Of a DNA stretch of 64,000 nucleotides, positions 45,295-53,395 are shown in pieces. The stretch comes from Syntrophobacteraceae bacterium. Lineage in GTDB: Bacteria; Desulfobacterota; Syntrophobacteria; Syntrophobacterales; Syntrophobacteraceae. Below the pieces are notes generated by a model. The model was given only the letters and a program-made list of their open reading frames with translations. It had not been told where the DNA came from and made no database searches. Numbering within the stretch: the stretch's first letter is position 1; every line of letters starts with the position of its first letter. Position numbers and translations under genes: made by a program. Location of the stretch: positions 17,061 through 81,060 of the forward strand of contig PXBG01000151.1 in the NCBI GenBank assembly GCA_003566995.1. The letters are read 5' to 3'.

Positions 45295-45389
45295 GGGGGC
45301 AGGGCATGCGCTCCCAGTAACCATGGCTGCGGGGTGACGGCTGGGAGCAGGGCATGCGCTCCAGCAACCATGGCTGCGGGGTGACGGCG
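45295..45389. repeat. Tandem repeat, two units of 48 and 47 bp
   Basis: Unit 1 (45295-45342) and unit 2 (45343-45389) share GCAGGGCATGCGCTCC, then AACCATGGCTGCGGGGTGAC and GGC, differing at a few bases. A partial third unit (GGGGGTGACGGCC) precedes them. They end 50 bp before the hydrogenase small-subunit gene. Confidence 0.8.
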
Positions 45390-45439
45390 TGTGCCAGCAC
45401 AAAATCCCTCAAACGAACACCCTGACGGGAGGTGCGTGT

Positions 45440-46378
45440 ATGGAAGGGAAGCGGAACGCGGAGAAAGAGACGAAAGGAAAAGGAGTCTCCCGCAGAGACT
45501 TCATGAAGTTTTGCACCCTGCTCTCCGCCACCATGGGGCTCTCCTCATCTTTTGTGCCACGAATCGCCCGGGCTCTCACCTCATCACCCCGCCCTCCCGT
45601 TGTCTGGCTGGCATTGGCCGGGTGCACCGGGTGCGCTGAATCCACCTTCAGGACCACATATCCCTGGTTTGACCAGTTTCTTCTGGACATGGTTTCCATG
45701 GATTACCATGAAATCCTCATGGCGCCCTCGGGAGAAGGGGCCAAGAAGTCCCTTCGCGACACCCTTCAAAAACACGAAGGCTCCTTCTTCTGCGTGGTGG
45801 ACGGCGCCGTACCCACGGCAGAAAACGGCGTCTACGGCACGGTGGGGGGCAAAACCATGCTGGAAGTGGCCCGGGAGGTTTGTCCCAAGGCCCTTGCCAC
45901 TCTGTGCGTGGGAACCTGTGCTTCCTACGGCGGAATAGCCGCCGCAGCCCCCAACCCCACCGGAGCCAAATCGGTCAGGGAAGCCCTGGGTGTGGAAACG
46001 GTCAACATTCCCGGCTGCCCGCCCAATCCCATCAATTTTGTGGGCACCATGGTCAACCACCTTCTTTTCGGAAATCTTCCCGAACTGGACCAGTTGGGGC
46101 GCCCTCTTTTTGCGTACGGCAAGACGGTCCATGAACTTTGCCAGCGCCGATCCCATTTCGAATGGGGTGAATTCGCCACTTCCTTTGAATCTCCCGAGGC
46201 CAGGCAAGGCCACTGCCTCTACGAGCTGGGCTGCAAAGGGCCTCAAACCTACAACAACTGCCCTCTGGTGAAATTCAACGAAGGCACCAGCTGGCCCGTC
46301 CAGGCCGGGCATCCCTGCATCGGGTGCAGCGAACCAGATTTCTGGGACAAGTTCTCGCCCTTCTACAAGCCCCTCTGA
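45440..46378 (+). CDS. [NiFe] hydrogenase small subunit, Tat-exported
   Basis: 312 residues. Tat signal SRRDFMKFCTLLSATMGL with cleavage near residue 45, so the enzyme is periplasmic or membrane-facing. Mature part: proximal cluster Cys in AGCTGCAES, GTCASYGG and PGCPPNP; medial/distal clusters from HELCQRRSHF, YELGCKGPQTYNNCP and HPCIGCSEPDFWD. These are all ligands expected of a group 1-type small subunit. No C-terminal membrane helix is present, so anchoring is not by this subunit. GGGAGGTG lies before ATG 45440. It is followed by the large subunit after 12 bp. Confidence 0.95.
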   Translation: MEGKRNAEKETKGKGVSRRDFMKFCTLLSATMGLSSSFVPRIARALTSSPRPPVVWLALAGCTGCAESTFRTTYPWFDQFLLDMVSMDYHEILMAPSGEGAKKSLRDTLQKHEGSFFCVVDGAVPTAENGVYGTVGGKTMLEVAREVCPKALATLCVGTCASYGGIAAAAPNPTGAKSVREALGVETVNIPGCPPNPINFVGTMVNHLLFGNLPELDQLGRPLFAYGKTVHELCQRRSHFEWGEFATSFESPEARQGHCLYELGCKGPQTYNNCPLVKFNEGTSWPVQAGHPCIGCSEPDFWDKFSPFYKPL

Positions 46379-46390
46379 TCTTAAGGAGTC

Positions 46391-48037
46391 ATGCCCATGG
46401 GACAAAGAGTCGTCATCGACCCCATCACCCGCATTGAGGGGCATTTGCGCGTGGAAGTGGAAGTCGCCAACGGGAAAGTCACCCACGCCTGGTCCACTGG
46501 CACCCTCTTCCGCGGCCTGGAGCTCATCCTGAAAGGCAGAGACCCCCGCGACGCCCATCTTTTCACTCAAAGGGTTTGCGGAGTGTGCACCTACGTGCAC
46601 AGCCTGGCTTCCGTCCGCGCCGTGGACGATGCCGTGAATGTGGCCATTCCGCCCAACGCCCGCATCATCAGGAATCTCCTTCTGGGAGTTCAGTTCCTTC
46701 ACGATCACATGGTTCACTTTTATCAACTCCACGCCCTGGACTGGGTGGATGTGCCGGAAGCCCTCAAAGCAGACCCCAAAAAGACCGCCGGTTTGGCCGC
46801 ACAGGTTTCCACTGCGAAAAAAACAGGGGTGAACGACTTCAAGGCGGTCAAAAGCAGGCTGCAAAAACTGGTGGACAGTGAGCAACTGGGCATATTCGCC
46901 AACGGCTACTGGGGACCCCCCGCCTACAGGCTCTCCCCGGAAATGAATCTCCTGGTCTTCTCCCACTACCTGAAAGCCCTGCGGCAGCAGGCCCGCACCG
47001 CCCGCTTGCATGCCATTTTCGGCGGGAAAAACCCTCACACTCAAAGCCTGGTGGTGGGGGGTGTCACCTGCGCCACGGACCTGACCGCCGACCGCATCGC
47101 CCAATTCCAATACCTGTGGGCGGAAACCATGGACTTTGTAAAAAACGTCTACCTTCCCGATGTCCTGGCCATGGCTTCTTTCTACAAGGAATGGGGGAAC
47201 ATAGGCCCTTCGTCCAACTTCCTTGTCTACGGGGATTTTCCCCGGTCAGAAAAGGAACCCGAAAGCTTCATGTTCCCGAGGGGAGCCATATTTGACAAGG
47301 ATGTCTCCCGGGTGGAAGCATTGGATTCGGGGCAGGTGAAAGAGCACGTGAAGCGCAGCTGGTACGAAGGGGAACAGGCCCTCCACCCCTCCCGGGGGGA
47401 AACCCGGCCCCGCCATGATTCCCTGAACGTGGACGAGCGCTACAGCTGGATGAAATCTCCCCGCTACAAGGATGAACCCATGGAAGTGGGGCCTCTGGCG
47501 CGCATCCTGGTGGCCTGCGGAAAAGGCCATGAACCCACTCAAAAAGCCGTGGATGGATTCCTCGAGGCAGCGGGCATGCCCATGGAAAGCCTCTTTTCCA
47601 CCCTGGGCCGCACGGCGGCAAGAGCCCTGGAAACTCAAATCATCGGCGAAGCCATGGAAAAGTGGATTCAGGACCTGGTGGAAAACCTGAAAAAAGGTGA
47701 CGCCAAAGTTCACCAGGAATACGAAATGCCCCCGGAAAGCTCAGGGGCGGGCCTCAATGAAGTGCCCCGGGGAGCCCTGGGACACTGGATCCGGGTGAAA
47801 GAGGGGAAGATCGAAAATTACCAGATGGTGGTGCCTTCCACATGGAACCTGGGCCCCCGTTGCGCCCGGGGCAAACCCGGCCCCCTGGAGCAGGCCCTCG
47901 TGGGAACCCCCGTGGCCGAGCCCAAACGCCCCGTGGAAATACTTCGAACGGTGCATTCCTTCGACCCCTGCATCGCCTGCGCCGTGCACGTCATTGACCC
48001 CGCGAGCAACGAAGTTTATAAGTTCAGAGTGGTCTGA
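46391..48037 (+). CDS. [NiFe] hydrogenase large subunit
   Basis: 548 residues, holds the Ni-Fe site. N-terminal ligands are in RVCGVCTYVHSLASV after DPITRIEGHLRVEVEV-type start. The C-terminal pair is in DPCIACAVHV. Both C-terminal ligands are Cys codons, so this is not the selenocysteine form. The last residues after His (VIDPASNEVYKFRVV) are the peptide removed by the maturation protease encoded next. Carried to the periplasm with the Tat-tagged small subunit. Confidence 0.97.
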   Translation: MPMGQRVVIDPITRIEGHLRVEVEVANGKVTHAWSTGTLFRGLELILKGRDPRDAHLFTQRVCGVCTYVHSLASVRAVDDAVNVAIPPNARIIRNLLLGVQFLHDHMVHFYQLHALDWVDVPEALKADPKKTAGLAAQVSTAKKTGVNDFKAVKSRLQKLVDSEQLGIFANGYWGPPAYRLSPEMNLLVFSHYLKALRQQARTARLHAIFGGKNPHTQSLVVGGVTCATDLTADRIAQFQYLWAETMDFVKNVYLPDVLAMASFYKEWGNIGPSSNFLVYGDFPRSEKEPESFMFPRGAIFDKDVSRVEALDSGQVKEHVKRSWYEGEQALHPSRGETRPRHDSLNVDERYSWMKSPRYKDEPMEVGPLARILVACGKGHEPTQKAVDGFLEAAGMPMESLFSTLGRTAARALETQIIGEAMEKWIQDLVENLKKGDAKVHQEYEMPPESSGAGLNEVPRGALGHWIRVKEGKIENYQMVVPSTWNLGPRCARGKPGPLEQALVGTPVAEPKRPVEILRTVHSFDPCIACAVHVIDPASNEVYKFRVV

Positions 48038-48051
48038 AAGAGGTCTTCGCC

Positions 48052-48654
48052 ATGCCCCTGAAAGCAAATCGGCAAAACCGCAAAAAGATCCTGGTCCTGG
48101 GGGTGGGAAATCTTTTGTTGCGTGATGAGGGCGTGGGCGTGAGAGCGGTGGAAACGCTTCAAAAGCACTATCGCTATTCGTCCAACGTGGAACTCATGGA
48201 TGGGGGCACACTGGGAATGAGGCTCCTGGATCCCATCTCCCGGGCGGACTTCCTCATCGTGGTGGATGCCGTTCAGAAGGGTGGAGAACCGGGAACACTC
48301 TATCGAATACCCGTGGGAAAACTCGCTGGACGCCTGACGTTCAAAAATTCCCTTCATCAGGTGGACCTGGTGGAAACCCTCGCCTGCGCAGAATTGCTGG
48401 GAAACCGTCCCGCAGCGGTCCTCATCGGCATGGAACCCGCCGACATTTCCCCCTGGAGCATGGAGCTGACTTCCCGGGTAAAACAACATCTGCACCAAAT
48501 GTGCGCCATGGTGCTTGAGGAAATCACAAGGGCGGGAGGCCATTTCACGCCTACCGGCTCTTTGGCGGAACACTCCGCAGTTTTGGCAGCAGTTCCCGAA
48601 GAACATTCAGAGGAGAATGGGCATGTGTCTCGCCATACCGGCAGAAATCATTGA
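48052..48654 (+). CDS. Hydrogenase maturation endopeptidase (HyaD/HybD type)
   Basis: 200 residues. ILVLGVGNLLLRDEGVGVRA is the family start with the Ni-sensing Glu/Asp (RDEG), then MDGGTLGMRLLDPI, DFLIVVDAVQKGGEPGTL, and HQVDLVETLACAEL with the His ligand. It cuts the C-terminal 15 residues from the large subunit after Ni insertion. The tail overlaps the hypC start by 32 bp, implying coupled expression. Confidence 0.93.
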   Translation: MPLKANRQNRKKILVLGVGNLLLRDEGVGVRAVETLQKHYRYSSNVELMDGGTLGMRLLDPISRADFLIVVDAVQKGGEPGTLYRIPVGKLAGRLTFKNSLHQVDLVETLACAELLGNRPAAVLIGMEPADISPWSMELTSRVKQHLHQMCAMVLEEITRAGGHFTPTGSLAEHSAVLAAVPEEHSEENGHVSRHTGRNH

Positions 48655-48862
48655 AATCGAGGAAGAGATGGCCGTGGTGAGTGTGGGAGGAGCCCTGCGA
48701 AAAGCATCCCTCATGCTCCTTCCCGAGCCACCCAAAGAAGGGGATTACGTGATCGTCCATGCGGGCTTCGCCCTGCACACGGTGGACCCGGCAGAGGCCG
48801 AAGAGTCCCTGCGCCTCCTTCGTGAACTGGCATCCGCCGCTGAAGACGAAAATCTTCCCTGA
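48623..48862 (+). CDS. hypC: Hydrogenase assembly chaperone HypC
   Basis: 79 residues, starts MCLAIPAEIIEI with the essential Cys2, then VVSVGGALRKASLMLLPE, GDYVIVHAGFALHTVDPAEA and a C-terminal helix. HypC carries the Fe(CN)2CO unit with HypD to the large subunit. GAGGAGA sits 8 nt before ATG 48623 within the protease gene. The other hyp genes are not in the window. Confidence 0.95.
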   Translation: MCLAIPAEIIEIEEEMAVVSVGGALRKASLMLLPEPPKEGDYVIVHAGFALHTVDPAEAEESLRLLRELASAAEDENLP

Positions 48863-48915
48863 AGCAGAATCTTCGCCAATCCCCATCGGTGAAACAATGG
48901 GCCGCACCTCTTCCC

Positions 48916-49137
48916 TCATTCTTCCACCAGGATTGGACCATTCCCCTCCTCTTCCTCTTCCACATGGACCACCAGGTGCCTTTGAAGGAAAAGGAGCAGC
49001 CGATTGCCATCTTCCGTTGGAATCCAGCCCAATCCTTCGCACTGAGGACAAGGCATGAGTTCCCCATGATTTTCCAGGGAAACGACTCCTTCACCCCAAC
49101 AACTCCAGCATTTCACTTCCAGTTCCGGCAGCGCCAT
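48916..49137 (-). CDS. Mini protein with a DnaJ-type zinc finger
   Basis: 73 residues from ATG 49137, which has AGGAGG 11 nt upstream. The centre, CWSCWGEG then CPQCEGLGWIP, is one CxxCxGxG pair as in the DnaJ central domain. The C-terminus is acidic (HVEEEEEGN). It probably binds one Zn. DnaJ itself has four such motifs. The partner is unknown; it is convergent with hypC. Confidence 0.65.
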   Translation of the reverse strand: MALPELEVKCWSCWGEGVVSLENHGELMPCPQCEGLGWIPTEDGNRLLLFLQRHLVVHVEEEEEGNGPILVEE

Positions 49138-49270
49138 GGCCTGCTGTCCTCCTAAAAATTGATGTAACGCCTTGAAACTTTTCATTCATCCGTCCTTTAA
49201 GAACAGTCCCCTGAATCCAGGGAGATCCCTCGGGCCCCAGGCCCTCATTGAAGGAGACATTCCTCGCCCT

Positions 49271-50671
49271 TCAGAAGTCCGCATGACCGGGCGTACGGGG
49301 AAAAGGAATGACTTCCCGAATGTTGGGAAGCCCGGTCACAAACTGGACCAGCCGCTCCAGGCCCAGGCCGAAACCCGAGTGGGGCACGGAACCGTACCGG
49401 CGCAGGTCCACATACCATTCGTAAGACTCCCTGGGAACCAGCTTTCTTTGCATCTGCTCCAGGAGAACCTCCGTTCGTTCCTCTCTCTGGCTTCCCCCGA
49501 TGATCTCCCCTGTTCCGGGAACCAGAATGTCCATGGCAGCCACCGTTTCCCCGTCATCGTTCACGCGCATGTAAAAGGGCTTCAGGGAGCGGGGAAAATG
49601 GATGACCGCCACGGGTTTTTTGAAAATGTTTTCCGTCAGATGCCGTTCGTGCTCCGCCTGCAGGTCATTGCCCCATTGCACGGGATACACGAAAGATTCC
49701 CTGGATTTTTTGAGAAGATGGACGGCTTCCGTGTAGGTGATCACCTCAAAGGGTTCCCGGTGCACCTGTTCCAAAACCTGAGGCAGAGAACTCTCGACGA
49801 AGCGGGTGAAAAAATCGAGGTCCTCCGCACAGTCTCTCAGCACCACTTCCACCAGGTGCCTGATGAATTCCTCCGCCACCCTCAGGTCTTCGGCCAGGTC
49901 ACAGAAGGCCATCTCGGGCTCCACCATCCAGAATTCGGCCAGGTGACGGCTCGTGTTGGAGTTCTCCGCACGAAAAGTGGGGCCAAAAGTGTACACTTTC
50001 CCCAGAGCCAGGGCGTAAATTTCCGCCTGCAGCTGGCCACTCACCGTGAGGTAGGCGGGCTTTCCGAAAAACTCTCCCTTGCCGGCCGGTTCTTCCCTGC
50101 CAGCCGGTTCCCCGGAAAAACCCGGAGCGGTCACCTGAAAAACCTCCCCCGCCCCCTCGCAGTCGCTGGCCGTGATGATGGGGGTTTGAATGTAGAAAAA
50201 GTGGCGTTCCTGAAAAAACTGGTGAATGGCATGGCTGATGCGGCTGCGCACCCGCGCCACGGCCCCCAGGGTGTTGGTCCGGGGACGAAGGTGAGCGATC
50301 TGGCGCAGAAACTCAAAAGAGTGCCGTTTTTTCTGGAGGGGATAACCGGCGGGATCGGCCTCCCCCAAAAGGGTCATTTCCCGGGCATGGAGTTCGATGC
50401 TTTGCCCTTTGCCGGGCGAAGGCACCACCTGTCCTTTCACGGAAAGGCTGCACCCCGTGGTGACCCGGGTCAAAGTTTCCTGCAGTGAGGGATCGTGGAA
50501 ATCGACCACCAGCTGAAGGCTTTTGAGGCAGGAGCCATCGTTGAGTTCGATGAAGCTGACACCCGCCCTGGAATCCCTTCGGGTTCTGACCCACCCGTTC
50601 ACCCTCACTTCTTTGTTCAAATATTTCTGATCATCACGGAAAAGACTCCCGATACGCTCCCCTTTTTCCAT
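49271..50671 (-). CDS. asnS: Asparaginyl-tRNA synthetase
   Basis: 466 residues, the same length as the E. coli enzyme. OB-fold anticodon domain (VRVNGWVRTRRDSRAGVSFIEL-type start), then class II motifs: motif 2 in TFGPTFRAENSNTSRHLAEFWMVE-type segment with FRAENS, and motif 3 GFGLGLERLVQFVTGL. The AsnRS hallmark is the FRAENSNT loop. ATG 50671 follows GGGGGGTGG; the frame is open to 50719 but without an RBS. A Lys/Glu-rich insert GEPAGREEPAGKGEFF near residue 205 is unusual. Confidence 0.95.
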   Translation of the reverse strand: MEKGERIGSLFRDDQKYLNKEVRVNGWVRTRRDSRAGVSFIELNDGSCLKSLQLVVDFHDPSLQETLTRVTTGCSLSVKGQVVPSPGKGQSIELHAREMTLLGEADPAGYPLQKKRHSFEFLRQIAHLRPRTNTLGAVARVRSRISHAIHQFFQERHFFYIQTPIITASDCEGAGEVFQVTAPGFSGEPAGREEPAGKGEFFGKPAYLTVSGQLQAEIYALALGKVYTFGPTFRAENSNTSRHLAEFWMVEPEMAFCDLAEDLRVAEEFIRHLVEVVLRDCAEDLDFFTRFVESSLPQVLEQVHREPFEVITYTEAVHLLKKSRESFVYPVQWGNDLQAEHERHLTENIFKKPVAVIHFPRSLKPFYMRVNDDGETVAAMDILVPGTGEIIGGSQREERTEVLLEQMQRKLVPRESYEWYVDLRRYGSVPHSGFGLGLERLVQFVTGLPNIREVIPFPRTPGHADF

Positions 50672-50815
50672 ACCACCCCCCGGCACGATCTTTTCTTCAA
50701 CTGAAAATTTTTTCTTCAAAGGCTGAACTTAATGAGGACTCACATCTACCCCATCCCACGAAAAAAATATATGATCCTCTCCAACTTTGGAACCATTCAC
50801 ACAGGCCTTGAACCC

Positions 50816-52123
50816 ATGAATTTTCAGCTGTGCTTGTACAACATGGCCCTCCACATGGCCGGGTTGCCCCTCCTTTTGTTCCTTCAGGGAAAATCCCGGG
50901 AGGAAAAGAATTTCTGGAAAGCCCGTCTGGGCTTGGGAAAACGCAATCTCCACAAAGATGCCTCCCTGAACCTCTGGTTTCATGCGGCCTCGGTGGGCGA
51001 AGTCACGGGAGCCATTCCAACCCTTCTCGGCGTGCGCAAGCGATTCCCGGAAGCCCGGATCTTTCTCAGTGTGGCGACCCCCCAGGGCTTTCGCTTCGCT
51101 CAAACACAGCTTCCTCCTTCCGTGACGGTCATTCCCTTTCCCCTGGATTTTCCCTGGGTCCTGCAAAAAACCCTTGAAGAAATCAAACCAGCCCTTTATG
51201 TGGGCCTGGAAGGAGAGTTCTGGCCCAACCTGCTGCACACACTTCAGAACAAAAACGTTCCCGCAGTTCTTTTGAATGGCCGTCTCTCCCAAAGGTCTGC
51301 CAGGCGCTACGCCAGATTCCGCCAGCTGCTCCGCCCCCTCGCCTCCCATTTTTCCACCCTCGCCATGCTCACGGAAGAAGACCGGCAGAATCTGCTCAAA
51401 CTGGGAATTCCCAACAGGAGCACACGGGTCCTGGGCAGCTCCAAACACGATGCCTTGACTCAAAGGGTAGACTGGACAAGACTCCCCTTCTGGAAAGGAC
51501 TCCTGAACCTGGAACAAAGCTCGCCGGTGGTGGTGGGTGGAAGTTTGCGCCGTCTGGAATGCATCCACCTCCTGGAAGTTTTCGAGTCTCTCAAAAAAGA
51601 ATCCCCTCAAGCCGTGGGCATTTTTGCCCCGCGCCACATGAAAGAGATTGCCCCCATGTCCCGCTGGCTGGAGGAGCGCCATATCCCCCACCACCTTCTC
51701 AGCGACCTTCAGAAGGGTCTCACGCACAGGAGCCGTTCCATCGTGCTCGTGGACCAGATCGGCATTCTGTTTGAACTTTACGGAACGGGGGACCTCATTT
51801 TCTGTGGCGGCACCCTGGAACCCATCGGAGGACACAACATTCTGGAACCCGCAGCCTGGAGCAAGGCGGTTTTTTATGGTCCTCACTTGCAAAAAGTGCA
51901 GCACGAACATAACATGCTCCACTCTCTGAAAGGGAGTTTCGTGGTGACAGACCCGGAAGACCTTCTGCGGGTTTGGCGCCATTGGAGCCAGGACCTTGCC
52001 GGGCTGCAGGAACACGGACACAAAGCCCGGAAAGCTCTGGAAAAACTGGCAGGGGTCACCGACAGGCACCTGGAAATCATCGAGGCAGCCTTGAAGAAAA
52101 CTTCCAGCATGCGGGCACAGTGA
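50816..52123 (+). CDS. waaA: 3-deoxy-D-manno-octulosonic-acid (Kdo) transferase
   Basis: 435 residues, GT30. A hydrophobic N-terminus (about 1-25) is followed by LWFHAASVGEVTGAIPTL (catalytic Glu in SVGE), FLSVATPQGF, PFPLDFPW, GLEGEFWPNLL, and LIFCGGTLEPIGGHNILEPAAW, the Kdo-site signature. It adds Kdo to lipid A precursor at the inner membrane. The frame is open to 50732, and ATG 50816 fits the family start. It is 1 bp before larB. Confidence 0.92.
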   Translation: MNFQLCLYNMALHMAGLPLLLFLQGKSREEKNFWKARLGLGKRNLHKDASLNLWFHAASVGEVTGAIPTLLGVRKRFPEARIFLSVATPQGFRFAQTQLPPSVTVIPFPLDFPWVLQKTLEEIKPALYVGLEGEFWPNLLHTLQNKNVPAVLLNGRLSQRSARRYARFRQLLRPLASHFSTLAMLTEEDRQNLLKLGIPNRSTRVLGSSKHDALTQRVDWTRLPFWKGLLNLEQSSPVVVGGSLRRLECIHLLEVFESLKKESPQAVGIFAPRHMKEIAPMSRWLEERHIPHHLLSDLQKGLTHRSRSIVLVDQIGILFELYGTGDLIFCGGTLEPIGGHNILEPAAWSKAVFYGPHLQKVQHEHNMLHSLKGSFVVTDPEDLLRVWRHWSQDLAGLQEHGHKARKALEKLAGVTDRHLEIIEAALKKTSSMRAQ

Positions 52124-52124
52124 A

Positions 52125-52895
52125 ATGGAAAAACTCAAAAACATCCTTTCCCTCTACAAAAGGGGCCAGATTGAAATGGACGAAGTCCTCGGCCACCTTC
52201 GAAAGCTTCCCTACGAAGACCTCGCGTTTGCAAAAATCGACCACCACAGGACACTGCGAAGAGGCTTTCCCGAGGTTGTTTTCGGGGAAACCAAGAGTGC
52301 GGAACACATCATCGCCATCGTGCGGTCCATGGAAGACTTCGGAACAGGAGTCCTGGTCACGCGGGTTCATGAAAACAAAGCGGCCCAGGTGATGGAACAC
52401 TTTCCCCACATGATTCATCATCGTGAGGCAAGGGCCCTCTCTCTTGCCAAACGCACCGTCCAAACGCCGCAGGGAGTGGTGGGGATCTTGTGTGCGGGTT
52501 CCTCGGACATTCCCGTGGCGGAGGAAGCGGCCGTGACCGTTCAGTTCATGGGCTGCCACGTGAAAAAACATTTCGATGTGGGGGTCGCCGGTCTCCATCG
52601 CCTTCTGGATCTGTGGGAGGAACTTCAGGACTGCCATGTGTTTGTGGTGGCGGCGGGAATGGAAGGGGCGCTGCCCAGCGTGGTGGGAGGACTGGTGAAC
52701 TGTCCCGTGATCGCCCTCCCCACCAGTGTGGGCTATGGTGCCGCTTTCGGAGGGATTGCCGCTCTTTTGGGCATGCTCAACAGCTGCGCCCCGGGTGTTT
52801 CGGTGGTCAATATTGACAACGGCTTTGGTGCGGGTTATCTCGCTGCTATGATTGCCCGTTCGGCGGGGGCTTCTCCCGGAGGAACCGGTGAATGA
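52125..52895 (+). CDS. larB: LarB, pyridinium biscarboxylate mononucleotide synthase
   Basis: 256 residues. The C-terminal two thirds are AIR-carboxylase-like: GILCAGSSDIPVAEEAAVT, AAGMEGALPSVVGGLV, ALPTSVGYGAAFGGIAALLGML and NIDNGFGAGYLAAMI. The N-terminus has RKLPYEDLAFAKIDHHRTLR, typical of LarB. It carboxylates and hydrolyses nicotinate adenine dinucleotide in making the nickel pincer cofactor. larC and larE are not in the window. Its presence near the Ni hydrogenase operon is suggestive but not proof of a link. Confidence 0.93.
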   Translation: MEKLKNILSLYKRGQIEMDEVLGHLRKLPYEDLAFAKIDHHRTLRRGFPEVVFGETKSAEHIIAIVRSMEDFGTGVLVTRVHENKAAQVMEHFPHMIHHREARALSLAKRTVQTPQGVVGILCAGSSDIPVAEEAAVTVQFMGCHVKKHFDVGVAGLHRLLDLWEELQDCHVFVVAAGMEGALPSVVGGLVNCPVIALPTSVGYGAAFGGIAALLGMLNSCAPGVSVVNIDNGFGAGYLAAMIARSAGASPGGTGE

Positions 52896-52954
52896 GCTGC
52901 GGCACCGGGCAATGAGCGTATGAAGACACTCAAATATTTGTGAAAGGGGCTAAT

Positions 52955-53377
52955 GTGGCCAGAGAATACCGACCCAACGTGAGAGAATCAGCCGTGATTT
53001 CCAAGCTGGATCATGCCAAGGAATCGCAGCGCATCAATGCGATTCAGCTTCTCAGGGAGCACCTGGACGACCTGAGCGCCCTGGTGGCCATGAAACTCAT
53101 GGAAGAGCGGCTCATTGAAACCACCAGCCAGAACGATCTCATCGATCAGATCAGGCGCTGCCTGGAAACACTGCTGGATGCGGAAGAGTTTGAAGTGAAC
53201 TTCCAGACGGCCAATGTGCGGACCCTGGTTCCCCGGCCCCATTTCGTGAGCCTTTACCTGACGGCATTCATCATCGAAAAGCTCATTGACCACAAAAGCA
53301 TCGTGGAACTCTATGGAACGGATGAAGACATCTACAACTGCGTCAACAAACAGGTGAACCGCTACATTCCCCAGTGA
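52955..53377 (+). CDS. Conserved helical protein of unknown function
   Basis: 140 residues from GTG 52955, which has AAAGGGG 7 nt upstream. All-helical: KLDHAKESQRINAIQLLREH, LVAMKLMEERLIE, LIDQIRRCLETLL, FVSLYLTAFIIEKL and DIYNCVNKQVNRYIP. No known domain recognised. The charge is mixed and there is no signal or membrane helix. It is between larB and a convergent radical SAM gene, and could be co-transcribed with waaA-larB (60-bp gap). Confidence 0.75.
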   Translation: MAREYRPNVRESAVISKLDHAKESQRINAIQLLREHLDDLSALVAMKLMEERLIETTSQNDLIDQIRRCLETLLDAEEFEVNFQTANVRTLVPRPHFVSLYLTAFIIEKLIDHKSIVELYGTDEDIYNCVNKQVNRYIPQ

Positions 53378-53395
53378 GTGAAGGACCGCTGAAGT

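Larger units (their letters stand above)
45056..45439. other. Repeat-bearing gap before the hydrogenase operon
   Basis: 384 bp with no gene. It carries one degenerate ATTCCC palindrome (45162-45190) and a GC-rich tandem repeat (45295-45389), annotated separately. The hydrogenase promoter should lie here, but none was recognised with confidence. Confidence 0.5.

Noticed and set aside
47960..47995. Selenocysteine in the hydrogenase large subunit C-terminus
   Set aside because: Both ligands of DPCIAC are TGC codons, with no in-frame TGA.
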